From Huaxiibacter chinensis (lineage in GTDB: Bacteria; Pseudomonadota; Gammaproteobacteria; Enterobacterales; Enterobacteriaceae), in assembly GCF_022171985.1 (NCBI RefSeq), contig NZ_JAJVHF010000001.1:682001-746000 (forward strand): a DNA stretch of 64,000 nucleotides, read 5' to 3'. This document shows, one piece after another, positions 52,720 through 63,316 of the stretch. The notes beneath the pieces were generated by a model. That model was given only the letters and a program-made list of their open reading frames with translations. It ran no database searches and was not told the DNA's origin. How positions within the stretch are numbered: position 1 is the stretch's first letter; every line of letters starts with the position of its first letter. The position numbers were made by a program, and so were the translations under genes.

Positions 52720-54132
52720 TTATGCTTTTCGCGCGGCTTCATAGGCCGCCAGCGTGGCGACGCGCGCCTGTTTATGATCGACAATTGGGCGAGGATAAGT
52801 CAGGGTTTTCCCCACTTTATCTGCCCATACCCAGGGTTCATGGAGGGCTTTGTCGGGAACATCGGCCAGCTCCGGCAACCACTGACGAATAAACTCGCCG
52901 GTCGCATCAAAACGTTGTCCCTGGGTGGTCGGATTAAAAATACGAAAATAAGGAGCGGCGTCGGTTCCCGTCGAGGCTGCCCACTGCCAGCCACCGTTAT
53001 TGGCGGCCAGATCGCCATCAATCAGCTGAGAAATAAAATAACGCTCTCCGGTGCGCCAGTCGATGAGTAAGTCCTTCACCAAAAAACTGGCGGTAATCAT
53101 ACGCAGGCGGTTATGCATCCAGCCAGTCTCATTAAGCTGGCGCATGGCGGCATCCACAATGGGATAACCGGTTTGACCGCGTTGCCAGGCTTCAAGATGC
53201 GCCGGGTTATCCTGCCACTGCACCTTCTCCGTCCAGCGGATGAAGGGCCGATGTTTACATAATGCAGGGTGATACGTCATCAGATGACGGTAAAACTCCC
53301 GCCAGATAAGCTCGTTCAGCCATACTGAACCTGCCCCGCCGTCCAGCGCCTGAGGTTGTTCTGCCAGCAGGCGATGCAGACACTGACGCGGTGACAAAGC
53401 CCCCAGCGCTAAACAGGCCGACAGACGGCTGGTCCCCTCTATGGCGGGGAAATCGCGTTGGGTTTCATAATCACCCGCATGATGTTTGCAGAAATGGCGC
53501 AGCTGGGCGATGGCCGCTTTCTCGTTATCGGGAAAGCGCGCGCTGTCGAACGCCTGCTGGGGATAATCAAATTGAATGGCCTTTTGCGGCGGGACCTCCC
53601 CCTCCCGGGTAGCAGGGGCCGCAACGCACTCGGGTAAACTCTCCTTCAGCCGTTTAATAAAGGCATTTTTGAAGGGGGTGAAAACCTTGTACATTTCCCG
53701 ATTGCCGGTCATCACGCTGCCCGGTGGCAACATAACGCTGTCGTCAAACCCCTGACAGACCAGCTCTGTGAGGGTTTTTTCCAGCTGTCTGTCACGCTGC
53801 TGTTCGTTGAACTCATACTGATAGTTATAAAAAAGATGGCTGACGTCGTGCTGCGCGCAAATCGCCTGCACTTTTTTAACCTGGGCGTCAAAGTCGCTCA
53901 CCTCCTCGAAAATCAGAGGGATACCTTTTTCAGCCAGCGCTTGCTGTAAATGATTCAGATGTGAACGCAGGCAGGCCGCCTGTCGCGGCGCCATATCATG
54001 TTGCCGCCACTGCTCCGGCGTGGCAATAAACAGGGCGAGCACCTTTGCGTTCCGGGCGCGGCAGGCCGCCGCAAGCGCGATGTTGTCATGTACGCGCAAA
54101 TCCGCGCGAAACCAAACCAAATGGGTGGGCAT
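52720..54132 (-). CDS. phrB: Deoxyribodipyrimidine photolyase PhrB
   Basis: 470 residues, near the E. coli length. N-terminal antenna domain (LVWFRADLRVHDNIAL) and C-terminal FAD-binding domain with WLNELIWREFYRHL, GQTGYPIVDAAMRQLNETGWMHNRLRM and NNGGWQWAASTGTDAAPYFRIFNP. Repairs cyclobutane pyrimidine dimers with light. In K-12 ybgA precedes phr; it is not here. Confidence 0.97.
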   Translation of the reverse strand: MPTHLVWFRADLRVHDNIALAAACRARNAKVLALFIATPEQWRQHDMAPRQAACLRSHLNHLQQALAEKGIPLIFEEVSDFDAQVKKVQAICAQHDVSHLFYNYQYEFNEQQRDRQLEKTLTELVCQGFDDSVMLPPGSVMTGNREMYKVFTPFKNAFIKRLKESLPECVAAPATREGEVPPQKAIQFDYPQQAFDSARFPDNEKAAIAQLRHFCKHHAGDYETQRDFPAIEGTSRLSACLALGALSPRQCLHRLLAEQPQALDGGAGSVWLNELIWREFYRHLMTYHPALCKHRPFIRWTEKVQWQDNPAHLEAWQRGQTGYPIVDAAMRQLNETGWMHNRLRMITASFLVKDLLIDWRTGERYFISQLIDGDLAANNGGWQWAASTGTDAAPYFRIFNPTTQGQRFDATGEFIRQWLPELADVPDKALHEPWVWADKVGKTLTYPRPIVDHKQARVATLAAYEAARKA

Positions 54133-54234
54133 AAAACTCCTGGCAATTGTCCATTATGTCCGTAAGGCCATGCCATTTAAGAGAAAACGGCAGGCTTTTG
54201 TGTACTTTGCCATGAAGTGTAGACGGGATGAAAT

Positions 54235-54260
54235 AAAAAAGGCCGCCTTGAACGGCGGCC
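54235..54260 (-). terminator. Terminator of the small ORF at 54267-54374
   Basis: GGCCGCC/GGCGGCC stem with a 6-base loop and six T residues on the minus strand, 6 nt past the small ORF stop. Confidence 0.85.
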
Positions 54261-54266
54261 TTAACG

Positions 54267-54374
54267 CTACTTGTCTGGCGTTAGCATGGTTAAAGCAACA
54301 AACCTGGACGGTTCATCACTTTTCACCACGAATACGCTGGCGACAATGAACGCAATGCACAGATAGCGTTTCAT
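54267..54374 (-). CDS. Predicted small membrane or exported peptide, 35 residues, unrecognised
   Basis: ATG at 54374 with CAGGGA 8 nt upstream; protein starts MKRYLCIAFIVASVFVV then a polar tail SDEPSRFVALTMLTPDK. A short basic start followed by about 13 hydrophobic residues looks like a membrane helix or signal peptide. A strong terminator follows directly, which argues for a real short transcript. I do not recognise the family. It could be a small membrane protein or only a leader. Confidence 0.55.
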   Translation of the reverse strand: MKRYLCIAFIVASVFVVKSDEPSRFVALTMLTPDK

Positions 54375-54736
54375 TATGCGGTCCCTGCAGCTAACCGCTC
54401 CACCGTTCACCACCGGTGATAAGTCGGTGGACTCAAGCTCTGAAGGAAGCTTGACTGACGGTTGTGGTAACTCCTTTCCCGGGACCGGTGCCCATGTGCG
54501 AGATGGCGGAAAGGGACGCTGCATACTAAACGTCGTACCAATAAAGCGTAATCCACCGGGCTACTCTTTAGGAATATATTTAGTGCGGAGGATTTTAATT
54601 TTTAATCCAGCGGAAGTATGCTTGTCATCCTCTGAAGGGAGCTTGAAAAACTTCCCAACGGACCGCGAATCCTGAGGGACAAAAAAACCGCCACATTGCT
54701 GTAGGCGGTTTTTTTTATGGCTGTGTGCCGTCTTTT
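54375..54736. other. Structured non-coding region upstream of the small ORF
   Basis: About 360 bp with dense inverted repeats. A 17-base element CTCTGAAGG(A/G)AGCTTGA occurs twice in direct orientation (54438-54454 and 54630-54646), and a terminator closes the region at 54682-54716. The plus-strand open frame across it is low quality and not called. It may hold the promoter and leader of the small ORF (minus) and/or an independent small RNA (plus). Confidence 0.5.
54682..54716. terminator. Bidirectional terminator upstream of ybfA end
   Basis: CCGCC(ACA)/(TGT)A-GGCGG stem flanked by seven A and nine T residues. It ends ybfA (minus) 20 nt past its stop and would also end any plus-strand transcript from 54375-54680. 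Confidence 0.85.
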
Positions 54737-54943
54737 TTAGTAGAAATCGCAGGTCGCTTTTTCGGCCTGATCCATCCAAACCGGCTTCTCGCTGGTTTTC
54801 GCCCAGACGCGGTGCAGATAGCTGTAAAAACGTGCGCGATCTTTCCAGAATAACATCACGGGCAATGCCAGTATTCCCGCCACTACGGCGAAAGCACGAC
54901 GTAAAAAGACCACATGAGCTGGATACGCTTTGTAAAAGTCCAT
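54737..54943 (-). CDS. ybfA: YbfA, small DUF2517 protein
   Basis: 68 residues, matching E. coli YbfA: a hydrophobic segment ([23 protein letters not shown]) then [35 protein letters not shown] before the ATG. Divergent from kdpFABC as in E. coli. Function unknown. Confidence 0.9.
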   Translation of the reverse strand: MDFYKAYPAHVVFLRRAFAVVAGILALPVMLFWKDRARFYSYLHRVWAKTSEKPVWMDQAEKATCDFY

Positions 54944-55150
54944 TGTTTTCTCCCCTATAGTTGGCCGGAAACGTTATCCGGGAATCAAATTTGGTTATCT
55001 GGCTAAAATAGTACCGTTTTGTTTGTAATTTTACTACTCATCCGACCACTATTTTTTATTCATTTAGTGAATATTTACAGTTTGCCCGTAATTAAGTTAC
55101 AAAAAAGTTAACAAGATACTAACCATTAGTAAAACAATGGTTTTTCTCTC

Positions 55151-55167
55151 TTTATACTTTTTTTACA
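55151..55167 (+). promoter_or_regulatory. KdpE-binding site of the kdp promoter
   Basis: TTTATACTTTTTTTACA, the T-rich sequence of the E. coli kdpFABC KdpE site, 83 bp before the kdpF start. KdpE phosphorylated by KdpD activates here when K is scarce. Confidence 0.8.
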
Positions 55168-55249
55168 CCTGCCTGCCGCTTTTTTGCGAAATCTTTGCGC
55201 CGAAAATCCTATCGTAAGCACAAATACGAATGTCACCCGGAGGTGAATT

Positions 55250-55339
55250 GTGAGTGCAGGTCTGATTGCCGGCATCGTGCTGGTGTTCCTGTTATTGGGT
55301 TATCTGGTCTATGCCCTGATCAATGCGGAGGCATTCTGA
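55250..55339 (+). CDS. kdpF: KdpF, small subunit of the K-transporting ATPase
   Basis: 29 residues from a GTG at 55250 with GGAGG 7 nt upstream: [20 protein letters not shown] and tail NAEAF, the standard KdpF length. One membrane helix that stabilises KdpABC. Its TGA shares a base with the kdpA ATG. Confidence 0.95.
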   Translation: MSAGLIAGIVLVFLLLGYLVYALINAEAF

Positions 55340-57018
55340 TGGCTGCCCAGGCATTTTTACTCATTGGTAGTTTTTTACTGGTGCTCTTCCTGCTGGCCAA
55401 ACCGCTGGGAACGCTGCTCGCCAGCATGATTAACAACGTCGCGCTGCCCGGCGTAGGGAAAGTGGAAAAAGGGATCTGGCGTACGCTCGGCATTCACGAT
55501 CGTGAAATGAACTGGCGTCAGTATCTGCTGGCCATCGTATTGTTAAACCTGTCCGGTCTCGCCTTCTTATTCACCCTGCTAATGATGCAGGGCATTCTGC
55601 CGTTGAATCCGCAAGGGCTGCCCGGATTGTCATGGCACCTGGCGCTCAATACCGCCGTGAGTTTTGTCACCAACACTAACTGGCAGTCCTACGCCGGTGA
55701 AACCACGCTGAGCTACCTCAGTCAGATGGTGGGGCTCACCGTACAAAACTTCCTTTCGGCGGCCAGCGGTATCGCCGTGATGTTTGCCCTGGCGCGCGCC
55801 TTTGCTCGTCAAAGCATGGGGACGCTGGGAAATGCCTGGGTGGATGTGACGCGCATCACCCTGTGGGTATTGCTGCCCCTTTCATTGCTGATTGCTCTGT
55901 TCTTTATTCAGCAAGGTACCCTGCAAAATATTCTCCCTTATACCTCGTACACCTCGCTGGAAGGGGTGAAACAGATGCTGCCGATGGGGCCGGTCGCCTC
56001 GCAGGAAGCGATCAAAATGCTCGGCACCAACGGCGGGGGCTTCTTTAACGCCAACTCCTCCCATCCTTTTGAAAACCCGACTGCGCTGACCAATCTGGTA
56101 CAGATGTGGGCGATTTTCCTGATCCCCGCCGCGCTCTGTTTTGCGTTTGGCGATGTGGTCAACGATCGCCGCCAGGGACGCGCCATTCTGTGGGCGATGT
56201 CGCTGATCTTTATCGTCTGCGTCGCGCTGGTGATGTGGGCTGAGTGGCAGGGAAATCCTCACCTGCTGGCGCTGGGTGCGGATAGCGCCATCAATATGGA
56301 AGGGAAAGAGAGTCGCTTTGGCATCCTGGCAAGCAGTCTGTATGCGGTGGTCACCACGGCGGCATCCTGCGGTGCGGTGAACGCCATGCACGACTCCTTC
56401 ACCGCCCTGGGCGGCATGATCCCGCTGTGGCTGATGCAGATTGGCGAGGTGGTCTTCGGCGGCGTTGGCTCAGGTCTGTACGGCATGATGCTGTTTGTCC
56501 TGCTGGCGGTATTTATCGCCGGACTGATGATTGGACGTACGCCGGAATATCTGGGTAAAAAAATCGACGTGCGCGAGATGAAACTGACCGCACTGGCCAT
56601 TCTGGTCACCCCTGCCCTGGTGCTGATGGGCACCGCGCTGGCGTTAATGACCGACGCCGGGCGCAGCGGTATTTTCAACCCGGGCATTCACGGCTTTAGT
56701 GAGGTGCTCTACGCCGTTTCGTCTGCATCGAATAACAACGGCAGCGCCTTTGCAGGCTTAAGCGCGAACTCTCCTTTCTGGAACTGTTTATTGGCCTTCT
56801 GCATGTTTGTCGGTCGCTTCGGGGTGATTGTCCCGGTGATGGCGATTGCCGGCGCGCTGGTGAACAAAAAAATTCAGCCCACCACCAGCGGCACGCTGCC
56901 CACCCACGGCGCGCTGTTTATCGGCCTGCTGATTGGCACCGTATTGCTGGTCGGTGCCTTGACCTTTATCCCCGCCCTCGCGTTAGGCCCGGTCGCGGAA
57001 CATCTTTCTTTACGTTAA
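55339..57018 (+). CDS. kdpA: K-transporting ATPase channel subunit KdpA
   Basis: 559 residues from the ATG at 55339. Superfamily of K transporters with four selectivity-loop regions ([60 protein letters not shown]). Forms the K path of the Kdp pump. The longer frame upstream overlaps kdpF and is not used. Confidence 0.97.
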   Translation: MAAQAFLLIGSFLLVLFLLAKPLGTLLASMINNVALPGVGKVEKGIWRTLGIHDREMNWRQYLLAIVLLNLSGLAFLFTLLMMQGILPLNPQGLPGLSWHLALNTAVSFVTNTNWQSYAGETTLSYLSQMVGLTVQNFLSAASGIAVMFALARAFARQSMGTLGNAWVDVTRITLWVLLPLSLLIALFFIQQGTLQNILPYTSYTSLEGVKQMLPMGPVASQEAIKMLGTNGGGFFNANSSHPFENPTALTNLVQMWAIFLIPAALCFAFGDVVNDRRQGRAILWAMSLIFIVCVALVMWAEWQGNPHLLALGADSAINMEGKESRFGILASSLYAVVTTAASCGAVNAMHDSFTALGGMIPLWLMQIGEVVFGGVGSGLYGMMLFVLLAVFIAGLMIGRTPEYLGKKIDVREMKLTALAILVTPALVLMGTALALMTDAGRSGIFNPGIHGFSEVLYAVSSASNNNGSAFAGLSANSPFWNCLLAFCMFVGRFGVIVPVMAIAGALVNKKIQPTTSGTLPTHGALFIGLLIGTVLLVGALTFIPALALGPVAEHLSLR

Positions 57019-57037
57019 TAGTGCGGAGACATGCGTC

Positions 57038-59086
57038 ATGAGTCGTAAGCAACTGGCCCTGTTAGAACCTTCTCTGGTTCGTCAGGCGCTGATGGATGCG
57101 GTGAAAAAATTAAGCCCGCGGGTGCAATGGCACAATCCGGTGATGTTTATCGTCTGGATCGGTAGCGTTCTGACCACCCTGCTGGCTATCGCCATGAGTA
57201 CCGGTCACCTTGCCGGGCAGGCAAGCTTTACCGCAGCCATTAGCGTATGGCTGTGGTTCACCGTGCTTTTTGCCAACTTCGCCGAGGCGTTAGCCGAAGG
57301 CCGTAGCAAGGCACAGGCCAACAGCCTGAAAGGCGTCAAAAAAACGGCCTTCGCCCGCAAACTGCGTGAAGCGAAATACGGTGCCCCGATGGATCATGTC
57401 CCGGCCGAGGATTTGCGCAAAGGTGACGTGGTGCTGGTCGAGGCGGGCGATATTATCCCCTGCGACGGGGAAGTGATTGAGGGCGGTGCTTCCGTGGACG
57501 AAAGCGCCATTACCGGCGAGTCTGCGCCGGTGATCCGCGAATCCGGCGGCGACTTTGCCTCGGTAACCGGAGGAACGCGTATTCTTTCTGACTGGCTGGT
57601 GATCCAGTGCAGCGTAAATCCGGGCGAAACCTTCCTGGACCGCATGATTGCCATGGTTGAAGGCGCGCAACGGCGTAAAACCCCTAACGAAATTGCCCTG
57701 ACCATTTTGCTGATTGCCCTGACGCTCGTCTTCCTGCTGGCCACCGCCACGCTATGGCCCTTCTCAGCCTATGGCGGCACCGCCGTCAGCGTGACGGTGC
57801 TGGTGGCCCTGTTGGTCTGCCTGATCCCGACCACCATCGGCGGTCTGCTGTCTGCCATCGGGGTAGCGGGGATGAGCCGCATGCTCGGCGCGAACGTCAT
57901 CGCCACCAGCGGACGCGCGGTAGAAGCCGCGGGCGATGTGGATGTCCTGCTGCTGGACAAAACCGGGACAATCACCCTGGGTAATCGCCAGGCGTCGGAA
58001 TTCCTGCCCGCGCCGGGCGTGGATGAAAAAACGCTGGCCGATGCCGCACAGCTCTCGTCGCTGGCGGACGAAACGCCGGAAGGTCGCAGTATCGTGATCC
58101 TCGCCAAACAGCGTTTCAATCTGCGCCAGCGGGATGTGCAGAGCCTGAACGCCACGTTTGTGCCCTTTACTGCGCAAACCCGCATGAGCGGTATCAACAT
58201 TCAGGACCGGATGATCCGCAAAGGTTCGGTTGACGCCATTCGCCGTCATATTGAGGCTAACAATGGTCATTTCCCGCCAGCGGTCGACAGCCTGGTCGAG
58301 AACGTGGCGCGTCAGGGAGCCACACCGTTAGTGGTCTGCGAAGGGGCAACGGTTCTGGGCGTCATCGCCTTAAAAGATATCGTTAAAGGAGGCATCAAAG
58401 AACGTTTTGCCCAGCTGCGTAAAATGGGGATTAAAACGGTGATGATCACCGGGGATAACCGTCTGACCGCCGCAGCCATCGCGGCGGAAGCTGGCGTGGA
58501 CGATTTTCTGTCCGAGGCCACGCCAGAGGCCAAGCTGGCCCTGATTCGCCAGTATCAGTCTGATGGCCGTCTCGTTGCCATGACCGGCGACGGTACCAAC
58601 GACGCCCCGGCGCTGGCACAGGCGGACGTAGCGGTGGCGATGAATTCCGGGACCCAGGCCGCAAAAGAAGCGGGCAACATGGTCGATCTGGACTCCAATC
58701 CCACCAAACTGATTGAAGTCGTGCATATCGGTAAACAGATGCTGATGACGCGCGGGTCGCTCACCACCTTCAGTATTGCCAATGATGTCGCAAAATACTT
58801 TGCCATCATTCCCGCCGCGTTTGCCGCGACCTACCCGCAGCTTAACGCGCTGAATGTGATGCATCTGCACTCTCCGGCCTCGGCGATCCTGAGCGCGGTA
58901 ATATTTAACGCCCTGATTATCGTCATCCTGATCCCGCTGGCCCTGAAAGGAGTGAGCTATAAGCCGCTTACGGCTGCCGCCATGCTACGCCGTAATCTGT
59001 GGGTGTACGGCCTCGGCGGTCTTATCGTTCCCTTTATCGGCATCAAACTGATCGACATTCTGCTTACCGTTTTTGGGCTGGTTTAA
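57038..59086 (+). CDS. kdpB: K-transporting ATPase P-type subunit KdpB
   Basis: 682 residues, the E. coli length. P-type ATPase motifs: phosphorylation site [13 protein letters not shown], actuator loop [10 protein letters not shown], and hinge [21 protein letters not shown]. Hydrolyses ATP to drive uptake through KdpA. Confidence 0.98.
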   Translation: MSRKQLALLEPSLVRQALMDAVKKLSPRVQWHNPVMFIVWIGSVLTTLLAIAMSTGHLAGQASFTAAISVWLWFTVLFANFAEALAEGRSKAQANSLKGVKKTAFARKLREAKYGAPMDHVPAEDLRKGDVVLVEAGDIIPCDGEVIEGGASVDESAITGESAPVIRESGGDFASVTGGTRILSDWLVIQCSVNPGETFLDRMIAMVEGAQRRKTPNEIALTILLIALTLVFLLATATLWPFSAYGGTAVSVTVLVALLVCLIPTTIGGLLSAIGVAGMSRMLGANVIATSGRAVEAAGDVDVLLLDKTGTITLGNRQASEFLPAPGVDEKTLADAAQLSSLADETPEGRSIVILAKQRFNLRQRDVQSLNATFVPFTAQTRMSGINIQDRMIRKGSVDAIRRHIEANNGHFPPAVDSLVENVARQGATPLVVCEGATVLGVIALKDIVKGGIKERFAQLRKMGIKTVMITGDNRLTAAAIAAEAGVDDFLSEATPEAKLALIRQYQSDGRLVAMTGDGTNDAPALAQADVAVAMNSGTQAAKEAGNMVDLDSNPTKLIEVVHIGKQMLMTRGSLTTFSIANDVAKYFAIIPAAFAATYPQLNALNVMHLHSPASAILSAVIFNALIIVILIPLALKGVSYKPLTAAAMLRRNLWVYGLGGLIVPFIGIKLIDILLTVFGLV

Positions 59087-59098
59087 GAGGCAAATCAA

Positions 59099-59674
59099 AT
59101 GACTATGTTACGCCCGGCTATACTTCTTTTTATTCTTTTGTCGCTGGTCACTGGCGGTCTCTATCCCTTGATCACCACCGCACTGGGCCAGTGGTTATTT
59201 CCGGATCAGGCCAACGGCTCGCTGATTATTCAGAACGGTGAAACACGCGGTTCACGCCTGATTGGGCAAGGTTTTACCGACGCGGGTTACTTTCATGGAC
59301 GACCTTCCGCCACGGCGGAAAGCCCGTATAATCCAATGGCTTCGGGCGGGAGCAATCTGGCAGGCAGCAACCCTGCGTTAGATGATGCCATCACGGAACG
59401 CGTTACCGCGCTGCGCCAGGCAAACCCGCAGGCCAGCCGCGACGTTCCCGTTGAACTGGTGACCGCCTCCGCAAGCGGGCTGGATTATGGCCTGTCGCCT
59501 GAGGCCGTCGTCTGGCAGATCCCGCGCGTGGCGGCCGCCCGTAAGCTCTCCACCGACGAGGTGCGTCACCTGGTGGACGCGCATACTCAAAAACCACTGG
59601 TCAGTTTTATCGGCATGCCGGTGGTGAATATTGTTGAACTGAATCTGGCGCTGGATGCGCAAAGGAAAAACTAA
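59099..59674 (+). CDS. kdpC: K-transporting ATPase subunit KdpC
   Basis: 191 residues: one N-terminal membrane helix and a periplasmic domain with [22 protein letters not shown] and [15 protein letters not shown]-like sequence. Assembles the KdpFABC complex. Confidence 0.97.
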   Translation: MTMLRPAILLFILLSLVTGGLYPLITTALGQWLFPDQANGSLIIQNGETRGSRLIGQGFTDAGYFHGRPSATAESPYNPMASGGSNLAGSNPALDDAITERVTALRQANPQASRDVPVELVTASASGLDYGLSPEAVVWQIPRVAAARKLSTDEVRHLVDAHTQKPLVSFIGMPVVNIVELNLALDAQRKN

Positions 59675-62362
59675 ATGACCGACGAGCCTTTGCGCCCCGA
59701 TCCGGACCGGTTGCTTGAACAGACAGCAGCTCCCCATCGCGGCAAGCTGAAAGTCTTCTTTGGCGCCTGCGCGGGCGTCGGGAAAACCTACGCGATGCTC
59801 GCTGAAGCACAGCGGTTACGGGCGCAAGGGCTGGATATCCTGATCGGCGTTGTCGAAACCCACGGTCGTAAAGAGACCGCCGGGCTGTTGAGCGGGCTGG
59901 CTACGCTGCCCGCCCGCACGATGAATCATCGCGGACGACGGGTGACGGAATTTGACCTTGATGCCGCCCTCGCCCGTCGCCCGGCGTTAATCCTGATGGA
60001 TGAACTGGCGCACAGCAATGCGCCTGGTTCACGTCACCCCAAGCGCTGGCAGGATATTGAAGAGCTGCTGGAGGCCGGAATTGACGTTCTGACCACCGTC
60101 AACGTTCAGCATCTGGAGAGCCTCAACGACGTGGTCAGCGGGGTGACGGGAATTCAGGTCCGCGAGACCGTGCCCGATCCGTTCTTTGATTCTGCCGATG
60201 AAGTGGTGCTGGTGGACCTGCCGCCGGACGATCTCCGTCAGCGTCTGCATGAAGGTAAAGTCTATATAGCGGGCCAGGCTGAGCGCGCCATCGAACATTT
60301 TTTCCGTAAGGGTAACCTCATCGCCCTGCGCGAGCTTGCGCTCAGACGCACGGCGGATCGCGTGGACGATCAGATGCGTGCCTGGCGCGACAGGCAGGGT
60401 CAGGAGCGCGTCTGGCACACCCGGGACGCTATCCTGCTGTGTATCGGACACGGCAGCGGTAATGAAAAACTGGTGCGCACCGCTGCCCGTCTGGCGGCGA
60501 AATTTGGCAGCATCTGGCATGCTGTCTATGTTGAAACGCCCCACCTGCACGCCCTGCCGGAACATCAGCGTCGCGCCATCTTAAGCGCGCTACGGCTGGC
60601 GCAAGAGCTGGGAGCCGAAACCGCCACGCTGTCCGATCCGGCAGAAGAGAAAGCGATTCTTCGTTACGCCCGCGAGCATAATCTGGGCAAAATTGTTATT
60701 GGTCGTCGCCAGCATCGTCGCTGGTTCAGCCGCGAATCTTTTGCCGATAAACTGGCAAAACGCGCGCCCGATCTGGACCTGGTGATTGTGGCGCTTGATG
60801 ACAAACCCGCCGCCCTGCCGCCGCGTGCGCCGGATGCCCGGTCAATCAGCGAAAAATGGCGGATTCAGCTGCGCGGCTGTCTCGTCGCGGTTGTGCTCTG
60901 CACCCTGATTACCCTTGTTGCAAGCCAGTGGCTGATCGCATTTGATGCCGCCAATCTGGTGATGATCTATCTACTTGGCGTGGTCATCGTCGCGCTCTTT
61001 TACGGACGCTGGCCGTCCGTGCTGGCTACGGTTATTAACGTGGTCAGCTTTGATCTCTTTTTCATCGCACCACGCGGCACGCTGGCCGTCACCGATGTGC
61101 AGTACGTTCTTACGTTTGCCGTCATGCTTTCCGTCGGGCTGATTGTCGGTAATCTGACGGCGGGAGTGCGTTATCAGGCGCGCATTGCCCGCTACCGTGA
61201 GCAGCGCACGCGCCATCTCTACGAAATGTCCAAATCCCTCGCCGTAGGCCGTACGCCACTGGATATTGTGCAAACCAGCGAACAATTTATTCGCTCAACC
61301 TTTCACGCAAGCAGCCTGATTTTGCTGCCGGATGAGCAGGGAAAACTGAGTCCGTTGACCGCCGCGAGCGGGATGTCCCCATGGGATGAAGCCATCGCCC
61401 GCTGGAGCTTTGATAAAGGGCTTCCCGCCGGCGCGGGCACAGATACCCTGCCGGGCGTACCCTATCAAATTCTGCCGCTGCGAAGCGCGCAAAAACAGCT
61501 GGGTCTGGTGATTGTCGAACCGACAAACTTGCGCCAGTTAATGATTCCTGAGCAGCAGCGTCTGCTGGAAACCTTCACCCTGCTGGTGGCCAGCGCGCTG
61601 GAGCGACTGGCGCTGACGGCAAGTGAAGAGCACGCGCGTCTGGCAAGCGAACGGGAGAGCATACGCAACGCCCTGCTCGCGGCGCTTTCTCATGATTTGC
61701 GCACGCCGTTAACGGTGCTATTTGGTCAGTCCGAAATCCTGACCCTGGATCTGGCCAGCGAGAATTCACCCCATGCGCCGCAGGCCAGCGAAATCCGTCA
61801 GCACGTGCTGAACACGACGCGCCTGGTCAATAATCTGCTGGATATGGCCCGCATTCAGTCCGGGGGTTTTAACCTGAAAAAAGAGTGGCTGACGCTGGAG
61901 GAAGTGGTCGGCAGCGCGCTGAAAATGCTTGAACCCGGATTCGGCGGGCACCCTGTCGCCCTGTCGTTGCCGGAACCGTTAGCGCTGATTCATGTGGACG
62001 GACCGCTGTTCGAACGGGTACTGATCAATTTGCTGGAAAACGCACTAAAATATGCCGGACCCCGCGCCCATATCGGACTTAACGCCAGCGTGCACCACCA
62101 GGCGCTTGAGCTGGAGGTCTGGGACGACGGACCGGGCATTCCCGCCGGGCAAGAGAAGGCCATCTTTGAGAAATTTGCCCGCGGAAACAAAGAGTCGGCG
62201 ATTCCTGGCGTTGGACTGGGGCTGGCGATTTGTCAGGCCATTATCGACGTGCATGGGGGCACCATCACGGCCCGTAACCGCCAGGAAGGCGGTGCCTGTT
62301 TTTGTGTTACACTGCCGCTGGACACGCCACCCGAACTTGATGAATTACCAGAGGATTTGTGA
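59675..62362 (+). CDS. kdpD: Sensor histidine kinase KdpD
   Basis: 895 residues. N-terminal KdpD domain with Walker A-like GACAGVGKTYAML, a universal-stress-like region, four membrane helices around 400-500, GAF-like segment, then histidine kinase: LSHDLRTPLTVL (phospho-His), N box LLENALKYAGP, G boxes DDGPGIPAG and GVGLGLAI. Senses K limitation. Immediately follows kdpC; overlaps kdpE by 4 nt. Confidence 0.97.
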   Translation: MTDEPLRPDPDRLLEQTAAPHRGKLKVFFGACAGVGKTYAMLAEAQRLRAQGLDILIGVVETHGRKETAGLLSGLATLPARTMNHRGRRVTEFDLDAALARRPALILMDELAHSNAPGSRHPKRWQDIEELLEAGIDVLTTVNVQHLESLNDVVSGVTGIQVRETVPDPFFDSADEVVLVDLPPDDLRQRLHEGKVYIAGQAERAIEHFFRKGNLIALRELALRRTADRVDDQMRAWRDRQGQERVWHTRDAILLCIGHGSGNEKLVRTAARLAAKFGSIWHAVYVETPHLHALPEHQRRAILSALRLAQELGAETATLSDPAEEKAILRYAREHNLGKIVIGRRQHRRWFSRESFADKLAKRAPDLDLVIVALDDKPAALPPRAPDARSISEKWRIQLRGCLVAVVLCTLITLVASQWLIAFDAANLVMIYLLGVVIVALFYGRWPSVLATVINVVSFDLFFIAPRGTLAVTDVQYVLTFAVMLSVGLIVGNLTAGVRYQARIARYREQRTRHLYEMSKSLAVGRTPLDIVQTSEQFIRSTFHASSLILLPDEQGKLSPLTAASGMSPWDEAIARWSFDKGLPAGAGTDTLPGVPYQILPLRSAQKQLGLVIVEPTNLRQLMIPEQQRLLETFTLLVASALERLALTASEEHARLASERESIRNALLAALSHDLRTPLTVLFGQSEILTLDLASENSPHAPQASEIRQHVLNTTRLVNNLLDMARIQSGGFNLKKEWLTLEEVVGSALKMLEPGFGGHPVALSLPEPLALIHVDGPLFERVLINLLENALKYAGPRAHIGLNASVHHQALELEVWDDGPGIPAGQEKAIFEKFARGNKESAIPGVGLGLAICQAIIDVHGGTITARNRQEGGACFCVTLPLDTPPELDELPEDL

Positions 62363-63036
62363 TTAACGTTCTGATCGTTGAAGACGAACTGGCTATCAGC
62401 CGCTTTCTGCGCACCGCGCTGGAAGGCGATGGCCTGCGCGTGTATGACGCCGGAACATTACAGCGCGGTTTAATTGAGGCTGCGACCCGCAAGCCAGACC
62501 TGGTGATCCTTGATTTAGGTCTTCCCGATGGAGACGGCATTGATTTTATCCGTGAGGTCCGCCAGTGGAGCCAGATGCCAATTATCGTGCTCTCGGCCCG
62601 CACCGAAGAGAGCGATAAAATTGCCGCCCTCGATGCTGGCGCGGATGATTACCTCAGTAAGCCCTTCGGCATTGGCGAACTGCAGGCCCGACTGCGCGTG
62701 GCGCTCCGTCGGCACAGCGCCACCACGCCGGCCGAACCGGTGTATACCTTTTCTGATGTGCGGGTCGATTTGGCTGCCCGCCGTATCCAGCGTGGTACAG
62801 AAGAGATCCACCTGACCCCCATTGAATTCCGTCTGCTGGCCGTTTTGCTCAACAACCATGGCAAAGTCCTTACCCAGCGTCAGCTGCTGAATCAGGTCTG
62901 GGGGCCTAATGCCGTTGAACATAGTCATTATTTACGCATATATATGGGCCACCTTCGGCAAAAACTCGAAAACGACCCCGCACGCCCTCTCCATTTATTA
63001 ACGGAAACCGGTATCGGTTATCGCTTTATGTTGTGA
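62359..63036 (+). CDS. kdpE: Response regulator KdpE
   Basis: 225 residues with a GTG start overlapping kdpD (GTGA). Receiver with phospho-Asp in PDLVILDLGLPDGDG, Lys in DDYLSKPFG, and C-terminal OmpR-type winged helix. Activates kdpFABC at the 55151 site. Confidence 0.97.
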   Translation: MINVLIVEDELAISRFLRTALEGDGLRVYDAGTLQRGLIEAATRKPDLVILDLGLPDGDGIDFIREVRQWSQMPIIVLSARTEESDKIAALDAGADDYLSKPFGIGELQARLRVALRRHSATTPAEPVYTFSDVRVDLAARRIQRGTEEIHLTPIEFRLLAVLLNNHGKVLTQRQLLNQVWGPNAVEHSHYLRIYMGHLRQKLENDPARPLHLLTETGIGYRFML

Positions 63037-63055
63037 ATAGTTATTCAAACTATTC
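63035..63055 (+). terminator. Hairpin after kdpE (weak terminator)
   Basis: GAATAGTT/AACTATTC with a 5-base loop overlapping the kdpE stop; followed by TCCCCTT only, so termination would be weak. Confidence 0.35.
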
Positions 63056-63316
63056 TCCCCTTCGAATTAGAATGTTGCTGATTATTATTTATAAAATAAC
63101 GCACGGGTTATTCCCATTATATTTTTGGATGCACAAACACAGCATTAAAACACATCTTTAACATTGTTTTCACAAAGCAGCATTTTTCTCCGTGATATTC
63201 ACTTCTGGCGAATATTTATTTCTGATCAGATCGATTATTGGTGATCATCTTCACAGTTTACCTTCCTTTCCTGGATAAAATGACCGTGCTTTCAATTACT
63301 GAAAGGAAAATTAAGC

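Noticed and set aside
54376-54675. 99-residue plus-strand open frame with two SSSEGSL motifs
   Set aside because: The motif repeat comes from the direct DNA repeat; composition is not protein-like and inverted repeats dominate the region.
60029-60565. 178-residue minus-strand frame opposite kdpD
   Set aside because: Shadow of the kdpD codons; no recognisable domain.
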